A stretch of 64,000 nt of DNA from NCBI GenBank assembly GCA_040080145.1, contig JBEBJA010000108.1, positions 1 to 64,000 on the forward strand, in the 5' to 3' direction. The position numbers were made by a program, and so were the translations under genes. Origin of the DNA: JANXVY01 sp040080145. GTDB lineage: Bacteria > Pseudomonadota > Alphaproteobacteria > Rhizobiales > Hyphomicrobiaceae. The notes under the pieces are model-generated. The model made no database searches. It was not told the origin of the DNA and saw nothing but the letters and a program-made list of their open reading frames with translations. This document shows positions 17,071 through 24,825 of this stretch, in pieces. Within the stretch, counting starts at the first letter, position 1. Every line of letters begins with the position of its first letter.

Positions 17071-17700
17071 CTACTTCTTAATGAATTCTTCGAGCTTTAG
17101 GCGGAATCGCAGACACTCAGTCGGCTTTGGATCTCGCGTAGCCATGCAACTAGCTTTCTGCGCTGAGTCGAACACTCCTTGAATTCTGCACTTTATGGCA
17201 ATGGCATTCTCGATTTCCTCTCGGTCCACTGCACCCAGATAACTGCACAATGCCATCTGGCCACTTGAATTCAATTGAACCCGCCCCAGATCTTGAATAG
17301 CACTTTGCAACGTGCCGATATTCCATTTTTTAATATCGTGCGGATAGAACAATTCAAACGCCTGATCTTGCAGTGATTATTGAGTAGACGACCTTGTAAA
17401 TTCTTCTATTATTTGCCCCTTACGGGCTTTGCACCACTCTCGGGTGTCGTCCACCTGACTCGTATGCTGCCTTCTCAAGCTCCATAGCCTATACTCGTCA
17501 TATGCATAGCTTCCAGCAACGAATAGAAGCCCAGCAAGCATGCTTCCGCTCAATATTAGCTTGGCGACGTATATTGCTCGTTTCTGATTTCGGACCCACT
17601 GTCGATAGGCAGCAATAGCCGCCATCACAAGAATAGCAGTGAAAATAAGCCCAAGCGTGACACCCGATGCAATGGTAATAATTGGGTTCATATCCACCAA
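17071..17700 (-). pseudogene. Small membrane protein gene interrupted by one in-frame TAA
   Basis: Two frames, 17377-17700 (107 aa) and 17071-17376, are in the same reading frame and separated only by TAA at 17377-17379. The upstream half has two membrane segments (residues ~8-30 and ~45-67) and then a charged region. The downstream half continues without a gap in protein-like character (SLQDQAFELFYPHD after the stop), has Cys residues (CSYLG, IKCRIQ, SCMAT, TECLRF) and no good start: the first candidate is a TTG at 17352 without a ribosome-binding site. A single change from CAA would give one 208-aa protein. No family recognised. GC is about 48%, well below the neighbours. Confidence 0.6.
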
Positions 17701-17730
17701 GTTATTGTAAATTCCGTCAATTATGAATTT

Positions 17731-18051
17731 TCAGCCCGCCAAGACCTCGAGTCCTTTGCGTTTGATGAGAGAAAGAAGCGTTAAGGCGGGACCGCTGGGG
17801 CGGCGTTCGCCGCGTTCCCATTGGCTGATCAGGCCGGTCGTCACGTTGAGATACCGGGCCAACACGGCTTGGCTCACATTCTCCCGTTCGCGCAGGGCCA
17901 AAATGTCCTTCGGTGAGAGGTTTGGGACCTCTGCAAGGCAGAGCACATCGAACTTGCGCATGGTCGCCTTGTCCATGGCACCTGCCTTGTGCGCGCCGGT
18001 TGCAGCTTCGTGGACCACCCGGGCTATCCTGCTTTTAGGGTTGATCGCCAT
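17731..18051 (-). CDS. HigA-like XRE-family antitoxin
   Basis: The 106-aa protein carries an XRE helix-turn-helix in residues ~58-95 (LRERENVSQAVLARYLNV, then TTGLISQWERGERRPSG). It would bind and neutralise the upstream-encoded toxin and repress the operon. The start at 18051 has GGAG close upstream and overlaps the toxin gene by 17 nt. Toxin-first order is typical of higBA loci. The operator is probably the palindrome at 18443-18461. Confidence 0.87.
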   Translation of the reverse strand: MAINPKSRIARVVHEAATGAHKAGAMDKATMRKFDVLCLAEVPNLSPKDILALRERENVSQAVLARYLNVTTGLISQWERGERRPSGPALTLLSLIKRKGLEVLAG

Positions 18052-18418
18052 CACACTCCACCTCGATCCAGGCACCAGCCTTGATCAGCTTGCCTATCTG
18101 CTTGCCGTCGTAGCTCAAGAAATCCGCAGCCAACTCGCGGAACAGTTCAAGGTCATCGCCGTCGATGTTGTCCTGACTGCTCTTGGCGAAGCCATCGACG
18201 AACACCGCCCGATCCTTGATCCGGTACAGGACGATGGTGCGGAAACCACCAGATCGCCCCTGACCCTTTCTGGGAATCCGCTGCTTGATCACCCCGCCTC
18301 CGAGGTCGGCATCCACCAATCCTCGCTCAACACGGCTAATCGCGTCACAGAGCGCTTCGTCTCCAATCCTCTCCTGCCGGGCAAACCGCGCAAAGCCCTT
18401 TGTCTTGTAGATCCGCAC
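18035..18418 (-). CDS. RelE/HigB-family toxin
   Basis: The 127-aa protein matches the RelE-type toxins of the PF06296 group: VRIYKTKGFARFARQERI at the start, ADLGGGVIKQRI near residues 36-47, RSGGFRTIVLYR near 55-66 and FVDGFAKSSQDNI near 72-84. Members inhibit translation by cutting ribosome-bound mRNA. I chose the GTG at 18418, which follows AAGGGGCAGG and aligns with the family start; the ATG at 18436 has no ribosome-binding site and would add six residues. It is the first gene of a two-gene operon. Confidence 0.85.
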   Translation of the reverse strand: MRIYKTKGFARFARQERIGDEALCDAISRVERGLVDADLGGGVIKQRIPRKGQGRSGGFRTIVLYRIKDRAVFVDGFAKSSQDNIDGDDLELFRELAADFLSYDGKQIGKLIKAGAWIEVECDGDQP

Positions 18419-18442
18419 GCCTGCCCCTTCTTCCATTCAATA

Positions 18443-18461
18443 TATAGCACAATGCGCTATA
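18443..18461. promoter_or_regulatory. Palindromic operator upstream of the toxin-antitoxin operon
   Basis: TATAGCACA-A-TGCGCTATA is a 9+1+9 palindrome with one mismatched pair. It lies about 25 nt upstream of the toxin GTG, where a -10 region would be, and is the expected type of site for autorepression by the HigA-like antitoxin. The site is seen; binding is inferred. Confidence 0.65.
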
Positions 18462-18501
18462 GATCAATGACGCAACAGACCTGATCGCGGAATATCATCC
18501 C

Positions 18502-19440
18502 TCACCGGCGTCTCAAGCTGACAACGTAGGAGGAGGCGAGGCCGATGAGGGTTGCCAGGGCGACGGTTGCAAGCCCGTAGAATAGCGGTTGACGGTGGGC
18601 GAATTCGTAGGTGAAGTTTTCAAAGCCCTGACGGGCCAGCGTCACACGGTTTTCGTGACGTGCAACGACCTTGCCGCCGCGAAATAGAAAGACGCTGACA
18701 TCCAATTGGCCAACGGGCACGGTGGCAGGCAGGTCGATCTGGCCCCGGAACAGGCTTTTTCCGACGAAGATGATGCCGCCATCCTGCCGGACATATTGCT
18801 TCTGCTTGATGCCCAGGTGAATGGCGGCCTCGCGGAATTCGTCGAGTTGTATTGCCGTTACATCGGAGATATTGGTTAGCGAGGCGGTGATTGGCACCTG
18901 CTCGAAACCGATGCCGTATTCGGTGAGAACTTCGGTCTTGGCAACGGCCTCCAACGGGCGGGTTGAAACGACAGCGTAATAGCGCGGGGCCTGGTCGAAC
19001 TCGATGCTGCGCGTGTTCAGCCAAAGCCCCCACACGTTGCTCTTGCGCCGCACCGTCAGGCGGGATGGCGCGCCCTGAATGATTGCAACCACGTCGACAG
19101 GGCCAGCATCGACGGGTGGAGGGCCGATTGTGGTCGCAGATCCAAACATCACGAGACGGGCACCTGAAAAGCGCACGTCGATGGGAATGGCGCGCATCGA
19201 AACATCGGTTTCGAGGCGATAGGTGGTGGCCGGGCTTGCCGGTGCAGCCGCGCCCGGCTGCGGTCCTGCCGCCGTGGCAGCAGCGCGTTCTGCCGTGTCC
19301 GCTTTTGCCGCGAGCGGATTGGCGGCTTTCGCCGGGAGCGGAGTGGCGGAATCTTTGGGGGCGTCTTGCGACAACGCTGCGGTGGCAACCATTGCGGTCA
19401 GGCCGAACGCGAGCACCACGCTAGATAGTTTACCCATCAT
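18502..19440 (-). CDS. TIGR02186-type membrane-anchored periplasmic protein
   Basis: The 312-aa protein has a signal peptide (to about residue 25), an Ala/Pro-rich linker, a periplasmic domain (from TTYRLETDVSMRAIPIDV near residue 73) and one C-terminal membrane segment (YGLATVALATLIGLASSYVV). This matches the alphaproteobacterial TIGR02186/Alpha_TM family, which is nearly always found beside a TauE/SafE transporter, as here. Its role is unknown but is linked by context to sulfur-compound export. The TauE stop and this ATG overlap as TGATG, so the two are coupled. Confidence 0.88.
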   Translation of the reverse strand: MMGKLSSVVLAFGLTAMVATAALSQDAPKDSATPLPAKAANPLAAKADTAERAAATAAGPQPGAAAPASPATTYRLETDVSMRAIPIDVRFSGARLVMFGSATTIGPPPVDAGPVDVVAIIQGAPSRLTVRRKSNVWGLWLNTRSIEFDQAPRYYAVVSTRPLEAVAKTEVLTEYGIGFEQVPITASLTNISDVTAIQLDEFREAAIHLGIKQKQYVRQDGGIIFVGKSLFRGQIDLPATVPVGQLDVSVFLFRGGKVVARHENRVTLARQGFENFTYEFAHRQPLFYGLATVALATLIGLASSYVVSLRRR

Positions 19441-20363
19441 CACGGCCCTCCCTTGCGGAAGACAGTGGAGTACAGCTCGGCTGGGGGCGCGATGAGGTCG
19501 TAGGCAATGCGCCCGGACACAAGGAGGACGATGGCGGCCAACAGGAAGCGCAGTTGTTCGCCCCGCAAATGCTGGCCAGCGGATGCGCCAAATTCCGCGC
19601 CGACCACGGCACCAATCATCAGCAGAAAGGCCAGGACAATATCGACGTTTTGGTTGCTGACAGACTGCAGAACGGTGGTGACAGCCGTGACACAGCCGAT
19701 TTGGAACAAGGATGTACCGATGACGACATTGGTCGGCATCTTCATCAGATAAATCATGGCAGGAACCATAATGAAGCCGCCGCCAACCCCCATGACCGCC
19801 GACAAGAGACCGACAAAGGCACCAATGCCCAGCGGCGGTATAACGCTCATGTAGAGCTTGGAACGGTGGAAGCGCATTTTGCCCGGCAGCGCGTGAATCC
19901 AGCCCTCATGTCCGCGATCACGCTTGGGCTGCGTGCCAGCTTTAACCTTGCGGAGTGCCGACACGCTCTCGATGAGCATCAACGTGCCCACCGTGCCTAG
20001 AAAGAACACATAGCTCAAGGAAACGAATAGGTCGAACTGACCGGCTTTACGCAGAACGCTCACAAGCTGCACACCCAGAACTGCGCCAATCAGCCCACCA
20101 AAGAACAGCACAAACCCCATTTTAAAATCGACATTGTTGCGGCGGTACTGAGCGATGGTGCCCGAGACCGAGGAGGCGACGACTTGGGCCGAACCTGTAC
20201 CAACGGCGACGGCGGAGGGAATGCCCGTCAGCATCAGCAGAGGCGTGATGAGGAAGCCACCACCGACGCCGAACATGCCGGAGAGGAAACCGACTGCCGC
20301 ACCCATGCCGACGTAAACAAATATGTTCGCGGCGGTTTCGGCGATCGGCAGATAAAAGTTCAT
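19440..20363 (-). CDS. TauE/SafE-family anion exporter
   Basis: This 307-aa polytopic protein belongs to the TauE/SafE family that exports sulfite, sulfoacetate and similar anions. It shows the repeated family signature: GFLSGMFGVGGGFLITPLL near residues 27-45 and its echo GLLSAVMGVGGGFIMVPAM in the second half. The start MNFYLPIAETAANIF at 20363 matches relatives; an ATG nine codons upstream is less likely. It forms a two-gene operon with the TIGR02186 protein. It is separated from the divergent cco operon by about 520 nt. Confidence 0.92.
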   Translation of the reverse strand: MNFYLPIAETAANIFVYVGMGAAVGFLSGMFGVGGGFLITPLLMLTGIPSAVAVGTGSAQVVASSVSGTIAQYRRNNVDFKMGFVLFFGGLIGAVLGVQLVSVLRKAGQFDLFVSLSYVFFLGTVGTLMLIESVSALRKVKAGTQPKRDRGHEGWIHALPGKMRFHRSKLYMSVIPPLGIGAFVGLLSAVMGVGGGFIMVPAMIYLMKMPTNVVIGTSLFQIGCVTAVTTVLQSVSNQNVDIVLAFLLMIGAVVGAEFGASAGQHLRGEQLRFLLAAIVLLVSGRIAYDLIAPPAELYSTVFRKGGP

Positions 20364-20461
20364 TGGCCACCGCTCTTGCGCGAGCTTCATGGCTCGCCTG
20401 GTTAAACCGTGTTAGCCCAAACGCAGATGGCAACGCATCACGCGCCTAGAATCTTACGTTC

Positions 20462-20704
20462 TCATCGATACAGCATCACGCACTTGCCCTTCATCAATTG
20501 GGCGAATGAAGCGTTTAGGTCACAACCCTCACCGCAATACCACACGTCCCATCGTCGCGGTCCGGGCTCTCCCGGAAACCATCCGATGAAGGACGACTGG
20601 CCTAACCGTCTGATCATGTTGAAGTCAATCGCCTTACCCCCGCTCGCTCCCGCAACTTGAATTCCTTCGCAGCGGCGGCAAGTCGCCGTGCACCTTACTG
20701 TCAC
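20462..20704 (-). CDS. Candidate cysteine-rich small protein, 80 aa
   Basis: A GTG at 20704, preceded by AAGG, opens an 80-codon frame with five or more Cys: CTATCRRC near residues 5-12, WYCGEGC near 60-66 and KC near 74. Paired Cys suggest a metal site or disulfides. Codon choice looks coding (FNMIRRLGQSSFIGWF). There is no signal peptide. It sits between tauE and the FNR box of ccoN. No family is recognised, and it could be a chance open frame. Confidence 0.35.
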   Translation of the reverse strand: MTVRCTATCRRCEGIQVAGASGGKAIDFNMIRRLGQSSFIGWFPGEPGPRRWDVWYCGEGCDLNASFAQLMKGKCVMLYR

Positions 20705-20751
20705 ATTACTGCCTTGCTGCGACCACAAAGCCACGTTGCGGCCACCGCTGG

Positions 20752-20765
20752 TTGACGTGCATCAA
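20752..20765. promoter_or_regulatory. FNR/FixK box upstream of ccoNOQP
   Basis: TTGAC-GTGC-ATCAA matches the FNR/FixK consensus TTGAT-N4-ATCAA at nine of ten defined positions. It lies 121 nt before the ccoN ATG, leaving room for a promoter and a leader. FixK or FNR activation of cbb3 oxidase operons in low oxygen is established in alphaproteobacteria. Confidence 0.85.
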
Positions 20766-20885
20766 CGACGCTCCCCCTCATAAGGATTTGATGAACGTCA
20801 GTCTGCCGGGCGCGATACGCCCGTTAGGCAGCCGCGCATTTTTTGCGCACCTTACGACCAACCTCTCAAAAAACGGGGAGCATTC

Positions 20886-22535
20886 ATGCCGAATACTGCT
20901 GTCGAGCGGAATACCTTCGCCGACATGATGGCCATCGTCGGCGGATTAGTTGCCGCGGCGGTCGGCATTTACGTCGCGATGCAAACTCGCGACAACGCCA
21001 TGGCGTTTCACGCAATACTCCTGGCGGCTGCCGCCGGGCTCTGGGTCGCTTGGGTCTTTTCCACTGGATTTGGGAAGACCGAGGTTTCCACCACCTACAA
21101 TGACGGCCCGATCAAAGTGGCCGTCATCGCTTCCATTTTCTGGGGCATTGCCGGATTTCTTGTCGGCGATATTCTCGCTTGGCAGCTTGCGATACCAGCA
21201 TTGAACTTCGATCTGCCGTGGATCAGTTTCGGCCGCTTGCGGCCGCTGCATACGTCGGCTGTGATTTTTGCCTTCGGCGGCAACGTGCTGCTCGCTTCGA
21301 GCTTCTACATCGTTCAGCGCACCGGTCACGCCCGGCTCGCCGGTCGCTGGTCGCCTTGGTTTGTCATTTTAGGGTATCAGCTGTTTATTGCAGTCGCGGG
21401 CACGGGTTACCTTCTCGGCGTCACGCAAGGCAAAGAATACGCTGAGCCCGAGTGGTACGCCGACCTTTTCCTGACGATCATCTGGGTCACCTACCTGCTC
21501 GTGTTCCTGGCCACTCTGGCCAAGCGCCGCGAGCCGCACATCTACGTCGCCAACTGGTTCTTCCTGGCGTTCATCGTGACCGTCGCGATGTTGCACCTTG
21601 TCAACAACGCAACTCTTCCGGTCAGCCTCCTCGGCACGAAGAGCTACATCGCCTATGCCGGCGTTCAGGATGCGATGACGCAATGGTGGTATGGACACAA
21701 CGCCGTCGGCTTCTTCCTCACCGCAGCGTTCCTCGGGATGATGTACTACTTCATTCCTAAGCGCGTCGAACGTCCGGTCTACTCGTACCGGTTGTCGATC
21801 GTTCACTTCTGGACACTGATCTTCCTCTACATCTGGGCTGGTCCGCACCATCTGCACTACACCGCACTACCCGATTGGGCGCAGACACTCGGCATGACCT
21901 TCTCGATCATGCTGTGGATGCCGTCCTGGGGCGGCATGATCAACGGCCTCATGACGCTTTCGGGCGCCTGGGACAAACTCCGTACCGACCCTGTGGTCCG
22001 CCTGCTGGTCGTCTCGGTCGCCTTCTACGGCATGTCGACGTTCGAAGGCCCGCTGATGAGCATCCGCTCGGTCAACTCGCTTTCGCACTACACGGACTGG
22101 ACCATCGGTCACGTTCACTCGGGTGCGCTTGGCTGGGTTGCCATGGTCTCCTTCGGCACGATCTACTGCCTCGTTCCCTGGATTTGGCGCCGCGAAGGTC
22201 TCTATTCGATCAAGTTGGTCGAGTGGCACTTCTGGCTCTCGACCATCGGTATCTTGCTCTACATCACCGCGATGTGGGTCTCGGGTATCACGCAGGGTCT
22301 GATGTGGCGTGCGTACGACAAGCTCGGCTTCCTCCAGTACTCGTTCATCGAAACAGTGGAAGCGATGAAGCCCTACTACGTGATCCGTGCCGTCGGCGGC
22401 CTGCTGTTTATCGTTGGCTCGCTCATCATGGCTTACAACGTCTGGCGCACGATCCGCGGTGACGCAATCACCGACCTCGCCGACCAGCCGCGCGTTGCCG
22501 CTGCTCCCGAGCTCCGGCTTGCTCCAGTGAATTGA
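20886..22535 (+). CDS. ccoN: cbb3-type cytochrome c oxidase subunit I
   Basis: CcoN is the catalytic heme-copper subunit of the high-affinity cbb3 oxidase, which reduces oxygen and pumps protons in the inner membrane. The 549-aa protein has about 14 membrane segments. Metal-ligand regions are clear: RLRPLHTSAVIFAFGGN near residue 120, YGHNAVGFF near 280, IWAGPHHLHY near 320 and HVHSGALGW near 410. GGGGAG is placed 7-8 nt before the ATG. It is first in the order ccoN-O-Q-P and is preceded by an FNR/FixK box. Confidence 0.98.
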   Translation: MPNTAVERNTFADMMAIVGGLVAAAVGIYVAMQTRDNAMAFHAILLAAAAGLWVAWVFSTGFGKTEVSTTYNDGPIKVAVIASIFWGIAGFLVGDILAWQLAIPALNFDLPWISFGRLRPLHTSAVIFAFGGNVLLASSFYIVQRTGHARLAGRWSPWFVILGYQLFIAVAGTGYLLGVTQGKEYAEPEWYADLFLTIIWVTYLLVFLATLAKRREPHIYVANWFFLAFIVTVAMLHLVNNATLPVSLLGTKSYIAYAGVQDAMTQWWYGHNAVGFFLTAAFLGMMYYFIPKRVERPVYSYRLSIVHFWTLIFLYIWAGPHHLHYTALPDWAQTLGMTFSIMLWMPSWGGMINGLMTLSGAWDKLRTDPVVRLLVVSVAFYGMSTFEGPLMSIRSVNSLSHYTDWTIGHVHSGALGWVAMVSFGTIYCLVPWIWRREGLYSIKLVEWHFWLSTIGILLYITAMWVSGITQGLMWRAYDKLGFLQYSFIETVEAMKPYYVIRAVGGLLFIVGSLIMAYNVWRTIRGDAITDLADQPRVAAAPELRLAPVN

Positions 22536-22541
22536 GAGAAG

Positions 22542-23276
22542 ATGATCATGAACCACGGTATCTTTGAAAAGAACTCAATCATCTTGCTTGTCGGCATTCT
22601 ATTGATGGTGTCGATCGGCGGACTTGTGCAGATCGCCCCACTCTATTGGGTCGAGAGCACAATCGAAAAAGTGAAGGGCATGCGGCCCTACACACCACTC
22701 GAGCAAGCCGGGCGGGATATCTACATCCGCGAGGGCTGCTATAACTGCCACTCTCAGATGATCCGCACGCTGCGCGACGAAGTCGAACGCTACGGCCACT
22801 ACAGCCTCGCCGCGGAAAGCATGTACGATCATCCGTTCCAGTGGGGCTCGAAGCGGACCGGGCCGGACTTGGCCCGCGTCGGTGGCAAGTACTCCGACCA
22901 ATGGCAGGCCGATCACCTGATCAACCCGCGCGCCCTCGTGCCCGAAAGCATCATGCCGGGTTATCCCTGGCTGGCGACGACCAAGCTTGATACGAGCGAT
23001 ATCGCCGATCGTACCAAGACGTTGCAGACGGTCGGAGTTCCCTACACTCCCGACATGATTGCAAACGTCAAAGCGGACGTTGCTGCCCAGATTGATCCCG
23101 ACAGCAAAGGGGCACGCGAGCTGCTCAAACGGTATCCCAAGGCCAAAGTCGGCAAGTTCGACGGCAAGCCTGGCACCGATCCGAGCGAGATGGACGCCTT
23201 GATCGCTTACCTGCAGATCCTTGGTCAGATGGTCGACTTCACGACCTTCGACGCCAGCGGTCCGAACCTGCGCTGA
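22542..23276 (+). CDS. ccoO: cbb3-type cytochrome c oxidase subunit II (mono-heme)
   Basis: CcoO is a membrane-anchored mono-heme cytochrome c that passes electrons toward CcoN. The 244-aa protein has one N-terminal membrane segment (residues ~11-33) and the heme site CYNCH at 66-70; the downstream PGYPWLA region supplies the Met-ligand neighbourhood. The reading can start at ATG 22542 or 22548; GAGAGAAG upstream fits the second better, but both give the same mature protein. It is 6 nt after ccoN. Confidence 0.97.
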   Translation: MIMNHGIFEKNSIILLVGILLMVSIGGLVQIAPLYWVESTIEKVKGMRPYTPLEQAGRDIYIREGCYNCHSQMIRTLRDEVERYGHYSLAAESMYDHPFQWGSKRTGPDLARVGGKYSDQWQADHLINPRALVPESIMPGYPWLATTKLDTSDIADRTKTLQTVGVPYTPDMIANVKADVAAQIDPDSKGARELLKRYPKAKVGKFDGKPGTDPSEMDALIAYLQILGQMVDFTTFDASGPNLR

Positions 23277-23286
23277 GGAGAGCACA

Positions 23287-23478
23287 ATGACTTATGAAAC
23301 TGTTGCGACCTTCAGCCAAGTGACGTCGCTGTTGATGTTTATTGCGATGTTTGCTGCCGTCCTCGTGTACGCACTCTGGCCCAGCAATGGGCCGGTATTC
23401 GAGGAAGCCCAGCGGCAAGCTCTGGACCTGCAAGCGCTCGACCTGGATGGGAACTCAAATGCCGGGGGCAAGAAATGA
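23287..23478 (+). CDS. ccoQ: cbb3 oxidase CcoQ subunit
   Basis: CcoQ is a small single-pass protein that stabilises the cbb3 complex. The 63-aa product has one membrane helix (residues ~11-32, TSLLMFIAMFAAVLVYALWP) and a short charged tail. GAGGAG lies upstream of the ATG at 23287. Its TGA overlaps the ccoP ATG as ATGA. An upstream extension in this frame lies inside ccoO and is not used. Confidence 0.92.
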   Translation: MTYETVATFSQVTSLLMFIAMFAAVLVYALWPSNGPVFEEAQRQALDLQALDLDGNSNAGGKK

Positions 23479-24347
23479 GTAAAAAGCACATCGACGAAGT
23501 CTCCGGCATCGAGACGACCTCACATGTCTGGGACGACGACATACGCGAACTGAACAACCCCTTGCCGCGCTGGTGGCTGTGGACGTTCTATGCGTGTATC
23601 CTGTGGGCGTTCGGGTTCTGGTATTTCTATCCAGCCTGGCCGACCATGACCGGCTACACAAAAGGTTCGCTGAATTACAGCGAACGCGCGAACGTGGCAG
23701 CAGCCGTGTCGGCTGCACGAACTGGCCAGGACGCATTCCGCAAGCAGCTTGAAGCATCGCCGCTGGGCGAGGTTCGAAAGAACCCCGAACTGCTGCGCTT
23801 TGCAACGGCTGCCGGATCGGCATCGTTTCAGACCAACTGCGCTCCGTGCCACGGCCGCGGTGCTCAAGGCGCGATCAGCTACCCCAACCTTAACGACGAC
23901 GACTGGTTGTGGGGCGGCACGGTCGAAGACATTGAAAAGACCATTATGTACGGAATCCGTTCCGACCATAAGGACACGCGCGTCAGTCAGATGCCACGTT
24001 TTGGGGTCGATAAGATCCTGAAGCCGGACGAGATCGACGCATCGGTCGAGTACGTGTCGAGCCTTACCAAGCCGGGCGGCGATGCCGCCAAGGTTGCCAA
24101 AGGTAAGACGATCTTTGCTGAACAGTGCGTCTCGTGTCATGGGCCTGACGGTAAGGGTCTCCCTGAAATGGGGGCACCAAACTTGACCGATGCCATCTCA
24201 CTCTATGGCAACGACGCCAAGTCGATCCGCACCACGATTGAAAATGGCCGCGGCGGCATGATGCCCGCCTGGGCCGACCGTCTCGACAAAACCACGGTCA
24301 AGTCGCTCGCGGTCTACATCCACAGCTTGGGTGGCGGGAAGCAATAA
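23475..24347 (+). CDS. ccoP: cbb3-type cytochrome c oxidase subunit III (di-heme)
   Basis: CcoP is the di-heme entry cytochrome of cbb3 oxidase. The 290-aa protein has an N-terminal membrane segment (residues ~34-53, WLWTFYACILWAFGFWYF) and two periplasmic heme sites, CAPCH at 122-126 and CVSCH at 218-222. The start overlaps ccoQ as ATGA. A strong terminator follows 15 nt after the stop, so ccoNOQP is a separate transcript from ccoGHIS. Confidence 0.98.
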   Translation: MSKKHIDEVSGIETTSHVWDDDIRELNNPLPRWWLWTFYACILWAFGFWYFYPAWPTMTGYTKGSLNYSERANVAAAVSAARTGQDAFRKQLEASPLGEVRKNPELLRFATAAGSASFQTNCAPCHGRGAQGAISYPNLNDDDWLWGGTVEDIEKTIMYGIRSDHKDTRVSQMPRFGVDKILKPDEIDASVEYVSSLTKPGGDAAKVAKGKTIFAEQCVSCHGPDGKGLPEMGAPNLTDAISLYGNDAKSIRTTIENGRGGMMPAWADRLDKTTVKSLAVYIHSLGGGKQ

Positions 24348-24361
24348 CCGCACGCCTGACG

Positions 24362-24395
24362 AGGTTCCGGCCCGCCAAGGCCGGAACCTTTTTTC
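24362..24395 (+). terminator. Rho-independent terminator of ccoNOQP
   Basis: AGGTTCCGGCC and GGCCGGAACCT form a perfect 11-bp stem around a 6-nt loop, followed by six T residues at 24389-24394. It lies 15 nt after the ccoP stop. Confidence 0.93.
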
Positions 24396-24825
24396 TTTCC
24401 CGTTCGCCTCGTCCAGCACTTCCAATAGAAGGCATCCAACCCCCATGTGCTGCTGTGGAACCGGTTTGGCCATTGCGTGCGCTCAAGCCCAGGCTGAGGC
24501 TGAAGCCGATGCTGCCGCTGCTGCTGCACCCATGACATCGTGCACACTCGCCGCAGGCACTCGAAACATTGATCTCGATCAGGGCGCGAGCAACGCCGCA
24601 ACCCTACTGATCGACGAACGTGCGGCACGTCCAGGCGTGATCTCGCGCTTACTGGCTTGGTGGACGGCATTGATGCCGGCCCAAGGACCGGCGGGTCACT
24701 CGCGATAGGGGTATCTGAATCGGCAATGCTATCGCACCGTTGACGATCTGAAGTCCTGGCAGGATTAATGGCGACCCGTCCGAGGGCCGCCTTGTATTGC
24801 TCTTCAAGGAGGCTAGGCTTAGCGC
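24396..24825. other. Leader region between ccoP terminator and ccoG
   Basis: I see no convincing gene in these 430 bases. A plus-strand frame from 24445 begins MCCCGTGLAIACAQAQAEAEA and is low-complexity Ala/Glu, without relatives that I recognise. The region contains a near-consensus FNR/FixK box at 24569-24582 and an AAGGAGG ribosome-binding site before ccoG. Confidence 0.55.
24569..24582. promoter_or_regulatory. Near-consensus FNR/FixK box upstream of ccoGHIS
   Basis: TTGAT-CTCG-ATCAG matches TTGAT-N4-ATCAA at nine of ten positions. It is 244 nt before ccoG, which is far, but no closer site is seen and ccoGHIS operons are usually under FNR/FixK control. Confidence 0.55.

Noticed and set aside
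24445..24708. Ala/Glu-rich frame before ccoG, and the opposite-strand frame 24314-24835
   Set aside because: Low complexity, overlap with an FNR-type box, and no ribosome-binding site or recognised family.
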